From NCBI RefSeq assembly GCF_048771995.1, contig NC_133050.1, forward strand, positions 7,302,501-7,366,500: a stretch of DNA of 64,000 bases. The letters are read 5' to 3'. The translations under genes and the position numbers were made by a program. The notes below the pieces were generated by a model, which saw only the letters and a program-made list of their open reading frames with translations, searched no databases and was not told the origin of the DNA. The DNA comes from Taeniopygia guttata (Eukaryota > Chordata > Aves > Passeriformes > Estrildidae). The first letter of the stretch is position 1. The number at the start of each line of letters is the position of its first letter. Positions 43,495 to 54,384 of the stretch are shown one piece after another.

Positions 43495-44960
43495 ACTTTA
43501 TTTATTAACTTTTATTCCTAGTAGTATTTTTATTAATACTTCAATACAAAGGTTAAGGGGCAGCTCTGCCTGTGCAAGAGGCAACACAAGGGACAGTGGC
43601 TCCAGACTGGGTGTGTGGCACCCAAATCAACATTTCCCTCTGCAGCCTCCCCTGGCATCCAGCTGAAGTCCAGCTGGGTCCTGGAATCCTGGCCCTAAGC
43701 AGGGCTGGAGGGGTTTGGAGTTGGTGCAGGACCCTCTGAGGGTGTTGGAATGGGAGGGAACCCAGAATGAACCAAAAGTGAGAAGATTGAGGTGGAAGAG
43801 AAAGGCCCAGCACAGAAACTGTTCCTCACCGGGCTGGTGGAGCTGAATGAGAGGCCAGGACTCAGGAAGAGACATCATTGAGGTGAAAAAATTTTCTGTG
43901 AGGGAGAGAGGAAGGGAGGGACATCAAGGTAAGGCAGAGCCTTGGGCAGCGGAACCCTGGCAGGAGCACCGGGGAGGAATTCTAGAAGGAATCTTTTCAC
44001 GGTCTGAAATTGCAGCTCTCAGTTGAGGACCTCACCACATTATCCTGAGAGCTGCCTAATGAGAGGATGGTGGATCCTGCCTGGCCAGTTCCCTGCTCCT
44101 GCCTGACATCCCCAGGGATCCCGGGGCTGCTCAGGAGAGGGGTCGGCCCAGGTGAGCTGGGACCAGCCCCGAGGATGGTGACAAGGACCTTGCTTTGCTC
44201 TCTGTGCAGTGCTAAGGGGAGCAGACTGAGATTTTAGAGCTGTTTCATCCCTGCAGGAAATGCCAACAGCTCCTTTCCAGGCTTCCCTGGCATGAGAGCA
44301 ATTCCTGGAGTGGAACATGGGAGAAGAAACGCGGTAATTGTGGCTTCTCCGTGAAGGGCAGGAGAACACGCGCGGCATTTCCTTCCTGGTGGGAGAGACA
44401 AATGCACCTGGACAGATCCATTTATTAATTTATTAATTTACGAGGAATGAATGGGGCAGAAGCAAAGGGACACACTCCACTTGTTCCTCCTGAGGGAAAT
44501 TTCCCATTGGCAGCTGTGAGAAGGGAGGTTGCGGCGGGCGTTTCCCACCCTGGATGGTCTTGTCCAGCTCTTGGTGGAACCAAGGTACCCAAATAATTTT
44601 TGGGGAGCGGGATGTGGATCACAATGCAAACAAGGGACTGAAGCAGGGGGGAAACAAAGTCAGAAAATGGCATAAAATGCATCAAAAGGATGGCAGTGCA
44701 GAACTTCCATGTTTTGGTACAGTTCCAACTGACCCTCGAAGGCAGCAGAGGTTTCTCAGCATTTGTTTTACAACTTCAGTGCAGTGTCTGGAAACTCAGA
44801 TGGCAGAGGCAGAAGCTCCACGTCCTGAGTGTCAGACGGCCTGCAGGGACTGGCTGTGGGACCTGAGGCAGATTTTGGCTGGCTGGGATTCATCTGTGTC
44901 AGACTCTTCCTGAAAACATTCCCATTTTTTGTGAGTTTATGAAATATTTTCACAGAACCA
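43495..44960. other. Spacer, no gene seen
   Basis: Unique sequence. No EDC coding exon, TATA box or acceptor set is evident on either strand. Confidence 0.4.
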
Positions 44961-44964
44961 AAAA

Positions 44965-45300
44965 CTAGTTTGGGTTAGAAGGGACCTTAAAAATCCACTT
45001 ATTCACCCCCTGCCATGGGCAGGGACACCTTCCACTATCCCAGGTGGCTCCAAGCCCTGTCTGGCCTGGTCTTGGGCACTTCTAGGGATGGCACAACCAG
45101 AAATTCCCTGGAAAACCCATGTTGGGTCCTCACCACCTTCACAGGGAACAATTTCTTCCCAATATCCAACCTCAATTTCCCCTCTGTCAGTCTGACCCCA
45201 CTGCCCCTTGTCCTGTCACTGCAGTTCCTGATGAAATTCCCTTTCCAGCTTCTCTGGAGATGCTCCATGTCCTGGAATGTGCTGTGAGGTCTCCACATAA
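44965..45300 (-). mobile_element. CR1 LINE 3' fragment
   Basis: GTTTGGGTTAGAAGGGACCT, CACCTTCCACTATCCCAGGT, CCAGAAATTCCCTGGAAAAC and AGGGAACAATTTCTTCCCAA are antisense CR1. Confidence 0.85.
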
Positions 45301-45836
45301 CCTTTTTTTCTCCTATTCCCTTCCTATTTCTCTGCTATTTTATACCAAGAAGGCAAATATCACCCCCAGAGGTGTCAGAAACTCCAGTTTGAATTAATTT
45401 ACCACCAGGGATGCCCTGGTTTTATTTAAGTGAACACCTTGGAGACAGGAGAGTGCAAACAATGGGGAAAAACGCCAGGAAAAGGTGAAAGGCACAGCAA
45501 AACCCCCGGATCCACCAGTGAACAAACAGCTCAACACCAAGAGGTTGCAGGGTCACAAACTACACATTTTATTGTTTTTTTCCAGAAAGATTGAAGCAGA
45601 ACAGTGATGAAAAGGGCGAAACATCCCACACACCAAGAGGAGAATGAAGAGCAGCGCCGCACCAGCGCTCACAGGAGAAACTCGCTGGGCGGCGGCTTCA
45701 GGGCACATCACAAGCACAAGGTGAGGGAAGGCAGGAGAAGAAGAGGAGTTCTGCAGCTTCTAAGCACAGGAGGAGGAGCATTTGGGGTGCTATCCACATC
45801 CAAATCCGTATCCAAGAGGGAACGAGCCGGGTGCGT

Positions 45837-46073
45837 TCAGTTGCTGCTGCCGCAGCAGCCGCCGCTGCTCCCGCAGCAGCCGCTGTTGTTGCTGCTGATG
45901 GTGTAGCAGCAGGGCATGGACATGCAGCAGGACTGCATGGGCATGCAGCAGGGGGTGCAGCAGGGGCTGCAGCACTGCATGGGGCTGCAGCACATCGGCC
46001 TCTTGCAGGTCTTGGGGCTGCTGTAGCAGCACATGGTGTAGCTACTTCCGCCACCGCAGCATCCGTTGGGCAT
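45837..46073 (-). CDS. Small Cys-rich EDC protein starting MPN, copy 2
   Basis: A single coding exon of 78 residues, 21 of them cysteine: MPNGCCGGGSSYTMCCYSSP, then CCSPMQCCSPCC, CCMPMQSCCMSMPCCYTISS and the tail GGCCGSSN. The core is almost identical to the copy at 41.7 kb, with an extra CCTPCC unit, so the pair is recent or kept alike by gene conversion. The non-coding exon 1 begins at 46436 (donor GTAAGT) and the acceptor TTCCAG is at 46099-46100. The TATA position holds AATAAAA (46511-46517) and AATAAA for 3' end formation is at 45568-45573 (- strand). Same expected role as copy 1. Confidence 0.88.
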   Translation of the reverse strand: MPNGCCGGGSSYTMCCYSSPKTCKRPMCCSPMQCCSPCCTPCCMPMQSCCMSMPCCYTISSNNSGCCGSSGGCCGSSN

Positions 46074-46435
46074 CTTGGTGATGGGAGTGGAGGCGAAGCT
46101 GGAAGGGAAAGAGAGAATTTGTCTTTTTCTCTGCTTGAATCTCCCAGAGGCTGAGGTAGCTTAAAGCATTCTTATCCCCAAATCCATCCCAAACTGGCCA
46201 GGATGTCCTGAATCCCAGGACAGATTCCCGTGCTTCTGGCTTTTTGTCCAGCACTGGTTCTGCCAGAGAGACTCCACCCGGGCACAGCCCAAAACCAATC
46301 TCTGGTCCCCAAAACCAATCTGTGATCCCAAATCTTCTGCAGTGTCCAGTCCCAAACCAGACAGCCCAGAAAATCCTGGAGAAGCCCAGGGAAACAGAGT
46401 CCCAAAGTAAAGGCAAGCAGCAAAGTCCAACTTAC

Positions 46436-46551
46436 CCTGCTGAGCAGAGGAGGGAGGAGAGGAGAGGAGAAGAGGCGACGATCGAATGAAGACCCCTTGG
46501 CTGGGGAGCCTTTTATTCGCTCCAGAGCCTCCTCCCCTGGAAATGAGGCAT
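46436..46551 (-). promoter_or_regulatory. Promoter of the MPN-start gene, copy 2
   Basis: AATAAAA in the TATA position (46511-46517) and GATGCCTCATTTCCAGGGGA upstream at 46533-46552 (- strand), one of the clearest copies of the shared element. Confidence 0.65.
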
Positions 46552-46559
46552 CCCTTGGC

Positions 46560-47680
46560 AATTCCAACTGGTGGATCATCCCGGGTATCCCCTCACGTGT
46601 CTTCCTCCCCCGATGTTTAATTTCTGCCTCTTTCTGTTTGCTCACCACCTCAATTGTGCCCCATAATTACTCCTCCAGAGGAACAACAGATGCAAATTTT
46701 CTAATGGATTTGCGTTTATGGGGCCGGAGGGAGGGAGCTCTGAGGTATTCCCATCCCTTCCCAAGGAATCACCTTGGGACACAGGGACACTTAACAATGT
46801 GCCTGGGGGGAGCCAGGTGCTGAAGCAGTGGGACAACCATGCCTGGAACTTGGAGCTGTCATTGCTCATGTGTCCCCTCTGCCCCTGGCCAGGATCTTTG
46901 GGGGACAGTGGAAATTTTTGGTCAATGGCAATCCTTTTTTTCCTGCCTCTGTGGTCAAAGTTTAGGCTGAAATTTCCCCTTTCTCAGTCTTTACTCTTGG
47001 GCCTCCCTTTGGGGTGCTGGGTCCTCACACTCCCTGTTTTGTAATTTTTATTGTATTATTATGATTTTTTTCATTTTCATCCCTGCAATGGATGGGTTGA
47101 GTCTAAATGAAGCGGTTTTCAAAGCAGCAGTGCACACGGGAGGGTTTTCCCCGTGTTTGTTCCACACATCCCATTTTCTGAGGTTATCCCAAAGGTTTCT
47201 GGGACTGAGGAGACTTGTGGTGATCACGTTTGAGTGTTCACAGGAGAAACTGTGGCCACATGCAGAGCAGGGACATCTCCACGTTAGAAGACGTTGATGG
47301 TGTTTCCATGTGATGAGAGGGGTAAAAAATGGGAATTCCAGGATGCTGAGGCGGCACCAATTCATGGCAAAAAGAGGCTGCCATCACATCCAGGAGACTC
47401 TGACTGTGAGGCTGACGTGGTGGCAGGTGATCCCGGGTGACTGGGACAGGATCTGCCTTTCCAGGATGTGACCATGACCTCCTGTGACGTCGGGTGTCCC
47501 CTCTGGAATTGTCCCCAGGGATGCATTGTTTTGGTCACTCAATAATAACCAAGAGTTGCCTGCAGGAAGCAATGTCCTCCTTGTGTAAACCCTCAAACAT
47601 CTCCCTTGAATCAATCATTCATCACATTTTTATCGGGTTTTATTGTTGTCCTGTTGGCCAAGATGATCCTGGTGTTGTAG
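46560..47680. other. Spacer, no gene seen
   Basis: Unique sequence between the MPN-start gene and a CR1 copy. No gene is supported. Confidence 0.4.
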
Positions 47681-47684
47681 TCAT

Positions 47685-47955
47685 AGAAATATGGAATGAT
47701 TTGGGTTGGAAGAAACCCAGAAGGTCATCCAGTCCAACCCTCCTGGATGGGCAGGGACACCTTCCACTATCCCAAATTGCTTCAAGCCCCATCCAGCCTG
47801 GCCTTGGACACTTCCAGGGACAGGGCACCCATGGAATACCCTGTGCCAGGGCATCACCACCTTCATGGGGAAGGATTTCTTCCCAATATCCCATCTAAAC
47901 CTGCCTCTTCTCCAGGCTGAACCTCCCCACCACTGCCAGTATTTCCAGCATTGAA
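47685..47955 (-). mobile_element. CR1 LINE 3' fragment
   Basis: GATTTGGGTTGGAAGAAACC, CATCCAGTCCAACCCTCCTG, ACACCTTCCACTATCCCAAA and TCCAGCCTGGCCTTGGACAC are antisense CR1, well preserved. Confidence 0.9.
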
Positions 47956-48154
47956 TGAATAATTTTCATTCATTGTTGAAATGCTGTTCAACACCATTTA
48001 ACCTGTGCTTGGGTCAGAAATAACATCTACACAAAGTTCCTTTTATGGGCCACGCTCCATCTTGTGATGTCTTTTGAATATCCATGGTGGTTCTGTGAGT
48101 TTGAGATCTTTGTGAATCTGTCCCTGAAGCTACTCCAGTAGGGTAAGGCCACAT

Positions 48155-48265
48155 GTGATGGAGCTCTGGTCTAGCTGGAGATGTCCCTGTCCATGGCGTG
48201 TTGGAATGAGATGGTTTTTGACATCCCTTCCAACCCAACCCGTCCCATGATTCTGTGGTTCAAGG
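48155..48265 (+). mobile_element. CR1 LINE terminal fragment
   Basis: GGAGATGTCCCTGTCCATGG and CATCCCTTCCAACCCAACCC end in GATTCTGTGGTT, the sense CR1 terminus. Confidence 0.8.
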
Positions 48266-48799
48266 ATGGAATGAATATTCACAAGATTCCCTAAACAGAA
48301 AGCGCTTTATAAAACGTTCTGATCTGGCACATCCTTCTGCCCGCGCATTGTGCCTGACTTTAAATAAATAAAAACCCAATAAAGACCCAAGCAATGTTTT
48401 CAGAGAGTCAAACATGTAGAGAAGATGATTTTAATGCAGATGTGTGCAGGTTGGAGGAAGCAAATCAAGCCAGAGCTCCAGGCATTTTCTCCAGACCTGC
48501 AATTCCAAGCTGAGTCCTGAATTTTAATAGCAAAGAAAGTCCCAGCCAGGGAGGCAAGGTATCGTTGACTCACGGGTTTGCTATTTTAGGAATGAGGCTT
48601 TTAGGTTGGATGCCAGCCCCGGGTTTCATTCCCGGGCTCGCAGTCCAGGAATACATGGGGGAAACGCTCTGCTCCCGTAAAAATCGTTCAAGGATTTCAA
48701 GGGGTTTTATTTTTGGAAGATGGTGGTGGGAAGAAGATGCTGCCTGCTGTTCAGTAAGTAGTGAATTCCTCCTGGTACCTATTGGAATACACCTTCCGA

Positions 48800-49135
48800 G
48801 GTCAGGGGTGAGCGCCTGTGCATCTCACAGCTGTGCACAACTTCCTCCTGAGGGGCAGCTCCCATCTCTGCTCTGGGACCAGGGGCAGGACCGGAGGGAA
48901 TGGCTGGAGTTGTGCCAGGGATGGTCTAGGTTGGATATTTCTGGAAAGTTCTTCCCCCAGAGGGTGGTGGGGCACCGCCCAGGCTGCCCAGGGAATGGGC
49001 GGTGCCCCAAGGCTGCCAGAGCTCCAGGAGTGTTTGGATAACGCATCTCAGGGTGGGATTTTGGGGTGTCTGTGGAGGGGCAGGACTTGGACTCCATGAT
49101 CCTGATGGACCTTTTCCAAGTCAGGATATTTGAGG
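48800..49135 (+). mobile_element. CR1 LINE 3' fragment
   Basis: GCCAGGGATGGTCTAGGTTG, CCCCAGAGGGTGGTGGGGCA, CCAGAGCTCCAGGAGTGTTT and ACTTGGACTCCATGATCCTG are sense CR1. Confidence 0.85.
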
Positions 49136-49264
49136 AGTCTCTGATTTATGGAGTGCTGTGGTTTCAGATGGTGCTCAGTCCTCGCCCTTTGAGTTTTAAT
49201 TACTTCAGCTTTCCATTTTGTAGTAAAATCTGAGCTGAGGTGAACGACCAGGAGGGGCAAGAAG

Positions 49265-49430
49265 GAATCAAGGAATGGTTTGGGCTGGAAAGGACTTTAA
49301 AGCTCATCCCATTCCTCCCCTTGCCATGAGACACCTCCCACTATCCCAGGCTGCTCCAAACCCTCCAACCTGGATCCAGGGGCACCCACAGCTCCTCTGG
49401 GCACCCATTCCAGAGGATCAGGAATGCTCC
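49265..49430 (-). mobile_element. CR1 LINE 3' fragment
   Basis: AATGGTTTGGGCTGGAAAGG, ACACCTCCCACTATCCCAGG and CTCTGGGCACCCATTCCAGA are antisense CR1. Confidence 0.8.
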
Positions 49431-49549
49431 GTTTGCTTCAGATGTGGCTTAATTTGTGCCAAGAGCCCGGACAGCTCTTTGTGTCCCAACTGTTCTGCTG
49501 TGCCACTGGGACACACCCAGAGCTCGGCACAGATGTGACAGAATGACGA

Positions 49550-49630
49550 CAAACTCTGGGCAAAGTGACAAATTCTGGGCAAGGTGGCAAATCCTGGGCA
49601 AAGTGGCAAATTCTGGGCAACGTGATGAAT
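49550..49630. repeat. GGCAAAGTGACAAATTCTGG tandem repeat
   Basis: About five copies of an 18-bp unit (GGGCAAAGTGACAAATTCT) close downstream of EDCRP. Confidence 0.85.
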
Positions 49631-50012
49631 TAAGGGCAAAGCCATGTAAGAACGACCAAAAGACCAAATGTTGCGTTTTGCTTAATGCTAAATTTTATTG
49701 TCTACAAGTCAAGAGAGGAAATGAAGAGTGGTCACAATGACACCAAAGGTTTCCCAAACACCAAAAGGAGAATTAACACCCCACTAATATCCAATGCCTT
49801 ATACAATGGGTGATAAATTCAGGAGTACTCAAGGCAGTCAATAATTAAAGACAATGGATAACTAAAGGATGGAAAGAAGCAGCAGCTTCAGCTTGGAAAG
49901 AAGAAGAAAATCTCTATGAATTGGCTCCATCACCATGAAAACCAGAAGCAAACGAGCAGCTTTTCACCTCCTTGTGCCCATTTCTGGAGCCCTCAGAGCC
50001 ACCTGGGGCAGC

Positions 50013-51317
50013 TCAGCAGGTCTTCCTGAGGCTGGCGCAGCACTGCTGGATGGGGATGCAGGGCGTGCAGCACTTCCTCACCGGGGTGCAGCAAACCACC
50101 ACGGGCTTCTTCACCACGTAGGAGCAGCAGGACTGGGACCCGCAGGGGCAGCAGCAGGGCCGTGGGACACAGCACACGGACTTCTGGCACACCTTGGTGC
50201 AGCACACAGACTGGCACGGGTTACAGCAGGTCTGGCACGGGTCACAGCAGGGCTTCTGGCACGGGTCACAGCAGGTCTGGCACGGGTCACAACAGGTCTG
50301 GCACGGGTCACAGCAGGGCTTCTGGCACGGGTCACAGCAGGTCTGGCACGGGTCACAACAGGTCTGGCATGGGTCACAGCAGGGCTTCTGGCATGGGTCA
50401 CAGCAGGACTGGCATGGATCACAGCAGGTCTGGCATGGCTCGCAGCAAGGCTTCTGGCATGGATCACAGCAGGTCTGGCATGGATCACAGCAAGGCTTCT
50501 GGCACGGGTCACAGCAGGTCTGGCATGGATCACAGCAGGGCTTCTGGCATGGGTCACAACAGGTCTGGCATGGGTCGCAGCAGGGCTTCTGGCATGGGTC
50601 ACAGCAGACAGTCTGGCATGGATCACAGCAAGGCTTCTGGCACGGGTCACAACAGGTCTGGCATGGATCACAGCAGGGCTTCTGGCACGGGTCACAACAG
50701 GTCTGGCACGGGTCACAGCAAGGCTTCTGGCACGGGTCACAGCAGGTCTGGCACGGGTCACAGCAGGGCTTCTGGCACGGGTCACAGCAGGTCTGGCATG
50801 GGTCACAGCAAGGCTTCTGGCACGGGTCACAGCAGGTCTGGCATGGGTCACAGCAGGGCTTCTGGCATGGATCACAGCAGACAGTCTGGCACGGGTCACA
50901 GCAGGGCTTCTGGCATGGGTCACAGCAGGTCTGGCACGGGTCACAGCAGGGCTTCTGGCATGGATCACAACAGGTCTGGCACGGGTCACAGCAGGGCTTC
51001 TGGCATGGATCACAGCAGGTCTGGCACGGGTCACAGCAGGGCTTTTGGCACGGGTCACAGCAAGACTGGCACGGGTCACAGCACACAGTCTTCTGGCACG
51101 GGTCGCAGCAGCAGGATTGCTGGCATGGGGAGCAGCACACGGTCTTGCAGGGGCTGCAGCACACAGTCTTGCAGGGGCTGCAGCACACAGTCTTGCAGGG
51201 ACTGCAACACACCGTCTTGCAGGGACTGCAACACACCGTCTTGCAGGGGCTGCAGCACACGGTCTTGCTCTTCACGACAGAGCAGCATCCCGTGGAACAG
51301 CATCCAGTGGAGCACAT
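50013..51317 (-). CDS. EDCRP: EDCRP, Cys-rich repeat protein of the EDC
   Basis: A single coding exon of 434 residues. The N-terminus is MCSTGCCSTGCCSVVKSKTV, followed by about six CCSPCKTV units. About 40 CCDPCQ units then alternate mainly between CCDPCQKP and CCDPCQT (one CCEPCQ, one CCNPCQ). The unique C-terminus includes CCSYVVKKPVVVCCTPVRKC and ends CCASLRKTC. Roughly a third of residues are cysteine, matching the known avian EDCRP, a feather-expressed protein convergent with hair KAPs; EDDM, another bird EDC protein defined by DPCC motifs, is the main alternative name. The non-coding exon 1 begins at 52013 (donor GTGAGT); the acceptor TTCCAG is at 51357-51358. AATAAAA in the TATA position is at 52064-52070 and AATAAA at 49694-49699 (- strand). 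Long + strand frames here mirror the repeats. Confidence 0.88.
   Translation of the reverse strand: MCSTGCCSTGCCSVVKSKTVCCSPCKTVCCSPCKTVCCSPCKTVCCSPCKTVCCSPCKTVCCSPCQQSCCCDPCQKTVCCDPCQSCCDPCQKPCCDPCQTCCDPCQKPCCDPCQTCCDPCQKPCCDPCQTCCDPCQKPCCDPCQTVCCDPCQKPCCDPCQTCCDPCQKPCCDPCQTCCDPCQKPCCDPCQTCCDPCQKPCCDPCQTCCDPCQKPCCDPCQTCCDPCQKPCCDPCQTVCCDPCQKPCCDPCQTCCDPCQKPCCDPCQTCCDPCQKPCCDPCQTCCDPCQKPCCEPCQTCCDPCQSCCDPCQKPCCDPCQTCCDPCQTCCDPCQKPCCDPCQTCCDPCQTCCDPCQKPCCDPCQTCCNPCQSVCCTKVCQKSVCCVPRPCCCPCGSQSCCSYVVKKPVVVCCTPVRKCCTPCIPIQQCCASLRKTC
50220..51110. repeat. Coding tandem array of CCDPCQ units
   Basis: Units of 18-27 bp (TGGCACGGGTCACAGCAGG and CTTCTGGCATGGGTCACAGC on the + strand) repeated about 40 times inside EDCRP. 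Most changes between units are synonymous (CACGGGTCACAG versus CATGGATCACAA). Confidence 0.95.
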
Positions 51318-51689
51318 GGTGTTGGGAGAGGAGTGAAGGGTGGCCGGAGCGAGGACCTGGAACACAAAGGACTTTGAGATTCAACCCATCTTTCCACAGT
51401 GCCCAGGCCCTCATCCCACCTCACTTCCTATTTCTTTGTCTTGAGTTGGAAACCCAAGATACTCGCAGGAATCGAACCAACTGTTCCTCTGTCCCAGAGA
51501 TATCTCAACTCTCCTGGGACCTGCCTGTGCTGTGCTCATCCAGGATGTTCCCTCCCTGAATTTCCACCCCGAGCAGCTCCTTTTCCTCTGTGCTCTCTCC
51601 ACATTTTCCAAGAGGCAACAGATCAACAGTCTCAGAAAAATCGGGATTTCAGGGAGAACTGTAGATCATGGAGCCCCCGGTAACCATAG

Positions 51690-51865
51690 AACACTGAAAC
51701 CATGGAACTGCAAAACCTTGGAACGGTAAACCCATGGAATCACAAACCTATGGAACCATGAACCCATGGAACCATAAAACCATGGACTCACAAAGCCATG
51801 GAACCATAAACCCATGGACTCACAAAGCCATGGAACCATAAAGCCATGGAATCACAGACCAACAG
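51690..51865. repeat. CCATGGAACCATAAA tandem repeat in EDCRP intron
   Basis: About 12 units of 14-17 bp (CCATGGAACCATAAA, CCATGGACTCACAAAG) in intron 1 of EDCRP. Confidence 0.9.
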
Positions 51866-51960
51866 AACCAAACAACATTTTGGGTGGGAAGACAACTTTG
51901 AAGGTCCATCCAGCCCAACACCCTGCAGAGATCAGACACAAAGACCCAGCCTCAATTCAT
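51866..51960 (-). mobile_element. CR1 LINE terminal fragment
   Basis: CATTTTGGGTGGGAAGACAA then GTCCATCCAGCCCAACACCC resembles the antisense CR1 terminus. Confidence 0.55.
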
Positions 51961-52012
51961 CACTTGCCCAAAGCCAAATGACAACAAATGATCCCTGGTA
52001 GGAAACACTCAC

Positions 52013-52101
52013 CGTTCTTGCTGAGAGCTGAAGGTGTGTGAGGAGCAGAGGCACCTGGAGACCTTTTATTCAGGTCGGAGTTGTCCTGCCGGACATGAGG
52101 T
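52013..52101 (-). promoter_or_regulatory. Promoter of EDCRP
   Basis: AATAAAA at 52064-52070 and TACCTCATGTCC at about 52091-52102 (- strand), a variant of the shared TGCCTCAT element 24 bp upstream. Confidence 0.6.
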
Positions 52102-52104
52102 ACC

Positions 52105-52595
52105 CCCCAGCAATCCGTGATTTACGCACTAAGCCTGTACTTATTCACCCAATGGGCCTTCATGTGTTCAGTCTTTGCCTCGTGGCTTTTGACCAACCCC
52201 TCAATTTTGGGTTATTATCAATCTGTCGTGTGAATTTTTTACAATTTTTTAATGTCGAGTTAATTCTTGTGGGACGCTCGAAGGCATTGTTTCTGCTCGC
52301 TTTGCATATGGTAAGGCTGGTGCATGGAGATGATTAATTGACATAAAAATCCTAATTAAGATTGAGGTGCAGTGGATTCCAGAGGCGTGCAGAAGCTTCT
52401 GGACGTCAGTTGCTCCTTGATATGATTTAAAAAATAGAATTCCAGGAAGTTCAATTCCATGGTCCCATGCTTTGTGTCTGAATGCAGAAATGGTGGAGCC
52501 CATAGTCCTTCTCTGGGGCCACCAGAAGGGCAAACCCAGAAAGTTCTCAATGTCTCATCCCTCACCACCTCATCCCATCCGCGCATGGGAAAACA
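52105..52595. other. Upstream flank of EDCRP, no gene seen
   Basis: AT-richer unique sequence with no coding signal. Confidence 0.4.
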
Positions 52596-52599
52596 CCTG

Positions 52600-52745
52600 G
52601 GAATAGAATCATGGAATATCCCAGGCTGGAAGGGACCCACAGGAACCATCCAGACCAACCTGTGGCCCTTCACAGCCCCAAAAACCCACCCCGGGCCCGA
52701 GGTCCTTGTCCAAACTCTCCTTGAGCTCGCTCAGGCTCAAGGCCT
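52600..52745 (-). mobile_element. CR1 LINE 3' fragment
   Basis: GAATCATGGAATATCCCAGG, CTGGAAGGGACCCACAGGAA and CCATCCAGACCAACCTGTGG are antisense CR1-type tail. Confidence 0.6.
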
Positions 52746-52749
52746 TGCC

Positions 52750-54065
52750 AATATCAGACATTTTCACTGCAAATTCTTTGTAGAAATTCGGAATTGGTTT
52801 TGGGTCAAATTGGGGCCTTCGGGTCAAATTGGAGCCTGTGTTTTTCCAAATCCTCTTTGACATATTTAAATAAAAGCAAAATGCAAAACCGCTCTGGAAG
52901 TTTTGCATCCTGTTTATGCTCGGCATAACTTGATCCGCAAAATTCCTATTCAATTCTTTTCAGATTCCAAGATGCCCTGAGTAATGGAAGAGCCACCCAT
53001 GGATGTTAATTCTGGAAAAACTCCGTGCTCAGCTCCCAGTCACCCGCTGGCAGCGATTAGCGCTGATGCTAATGATCACGTTGTGATCAGCCATTAATGA
53101 TGGATGTTAATATCTGTTTTGCATAAAAGCTCCGTGTGATGTCCTGAGCATGTAGAGGATCTCAAATTAAACCACGACTTTATTAAAAAATGATCTCTCT
53201 CCGGTCAGGGGAAATGTTTGGTGTCTGAGGTCACCCCCAGGGGAAGGGCTGATGCACTCCCTGCATCCCTGGAGACCCTTCACTTCTGCTGGGGTGAGGG
53301 AGAGGCGATTTAGGCTGTGCTTGCTCATCCAGTTCTGGACGTTGAGGACCCTTTGGGTCACCAGAACCTTCCATTTGACACAACTCCTCTGTTTCCCCCA
53401 GTTCTGCTCTTGATGGTTTGGCTACGTCACAATTCGAGGAGCTGGTCCTGCTTTGAGGAATTCACAGGACTGTGAAGTCACCACTTCTCCAGGCAAGGCC
53501 ATCCCAAGGTCAACGTTCCTGTTCCCTCGAAGCTTAATTTCCTATTGGCTTCAGCTCTGTTAATGACCTTGCTGCCAGGTGCTGCTCATTATCTCCTAAT
53601 TAGTGATTGACATTCGCATGGGCTGAGCCCCCGCGGCTCCATCAGCAACCAAGGAGGCTTGGGCAGGGGATTCCAGAGCCTCTGGAGAAACTCCATCGTT
53701 AGAAATGTGGGAAATTCTGATCTGGGAGGTGATGGAAGAGAGGTTGGCCAAAATGAGGCCGTTTTATGTTGACTTTGTACAGATTCGGTGCATGGATTCA
53801 ATCCAGTGAGCCAAAAAAACCCCACCCCATTTTTGAGTTGGATGGGAACACCAGAGGTGTTTAAAGCTCTGCAAGGTGGATTCATAGATCCAACAGCAAT
53901 TTTACAGAGGAAAACATTCAAATTAGGGCCATAAAAGTGTCTCAGTTATATTTTGCTTTGAGTGCAAGGACTGTGCAGGCTCTGGAAGGTGCCCAAAGGA
54001 GCAGAGCTCTGTTCGTTTGGAGATCCAGGAAAGCACTCCTGAGGCAAATTCCTCCCCATTAATCC
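52750..54065. other. Long spacer, no gene seen
   Basis: A 64-codon - strand open frame ending near 53167 has TTTATT just at its stop, but it shows no EDC composition, TATA box or acceptor. Confidence 0.4.
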
Positions 54066-54069
54066 CTGG

Positions 54070-54380
54070 GGGTTTCCTCACAGTTTGTCCTGGTTGTGGA
54101 GAGCAGAAATGTCCCTTCAGGCCACCCGGAGGAGAGGATTTCTCTTGCCAAATGTTTGTGGCACGTTGAGGCCTCCCCACTCTTACAGGGAACAATTTCC
54201 TCCTTACATCCCACCTAAAACTCCTCTCCATCACTCTGAAATAATTTCCCCGTGTCCTGCCCCTGCAGTTCCTGAGGAAAAGTCCCTCTCCAGCTTCCCT
54301 GGAGCCCCTGCAGATCCTGGGAAAGGCTCTGAGGTCTCCACAGGCTCAACATTCCCAACATTCCCAGCCTGGCTCCATGG
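54070..54380 (-). mobile_element. CR1 LINE 3' fragment
   Basis: CCACTCTTACAGGGAACAAT, TTCCTCCTTACATCCCACCT and CCTGCAGTTCCTGAGGAAAA are antisense CR1. Confidence 0.7.
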
Positions 54381-54384
54381 AGGA

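Noticed and set aside
49935-51559. Long + strand frames (380-480 codons) opposite EDCRP
   Set aside because: They mirror the coding repeat of EDCRP. The - strand frame has the conserved ends, TATA box, splice acceptor and polyadenylation signal; the + frames have none.
53167-53361. 64-codon - strand frame with TTTATT at its end
   Set aside because: No Cys, Pro, Gln or Gly bias, no TATA box and no acceptor upstream; probably chance.
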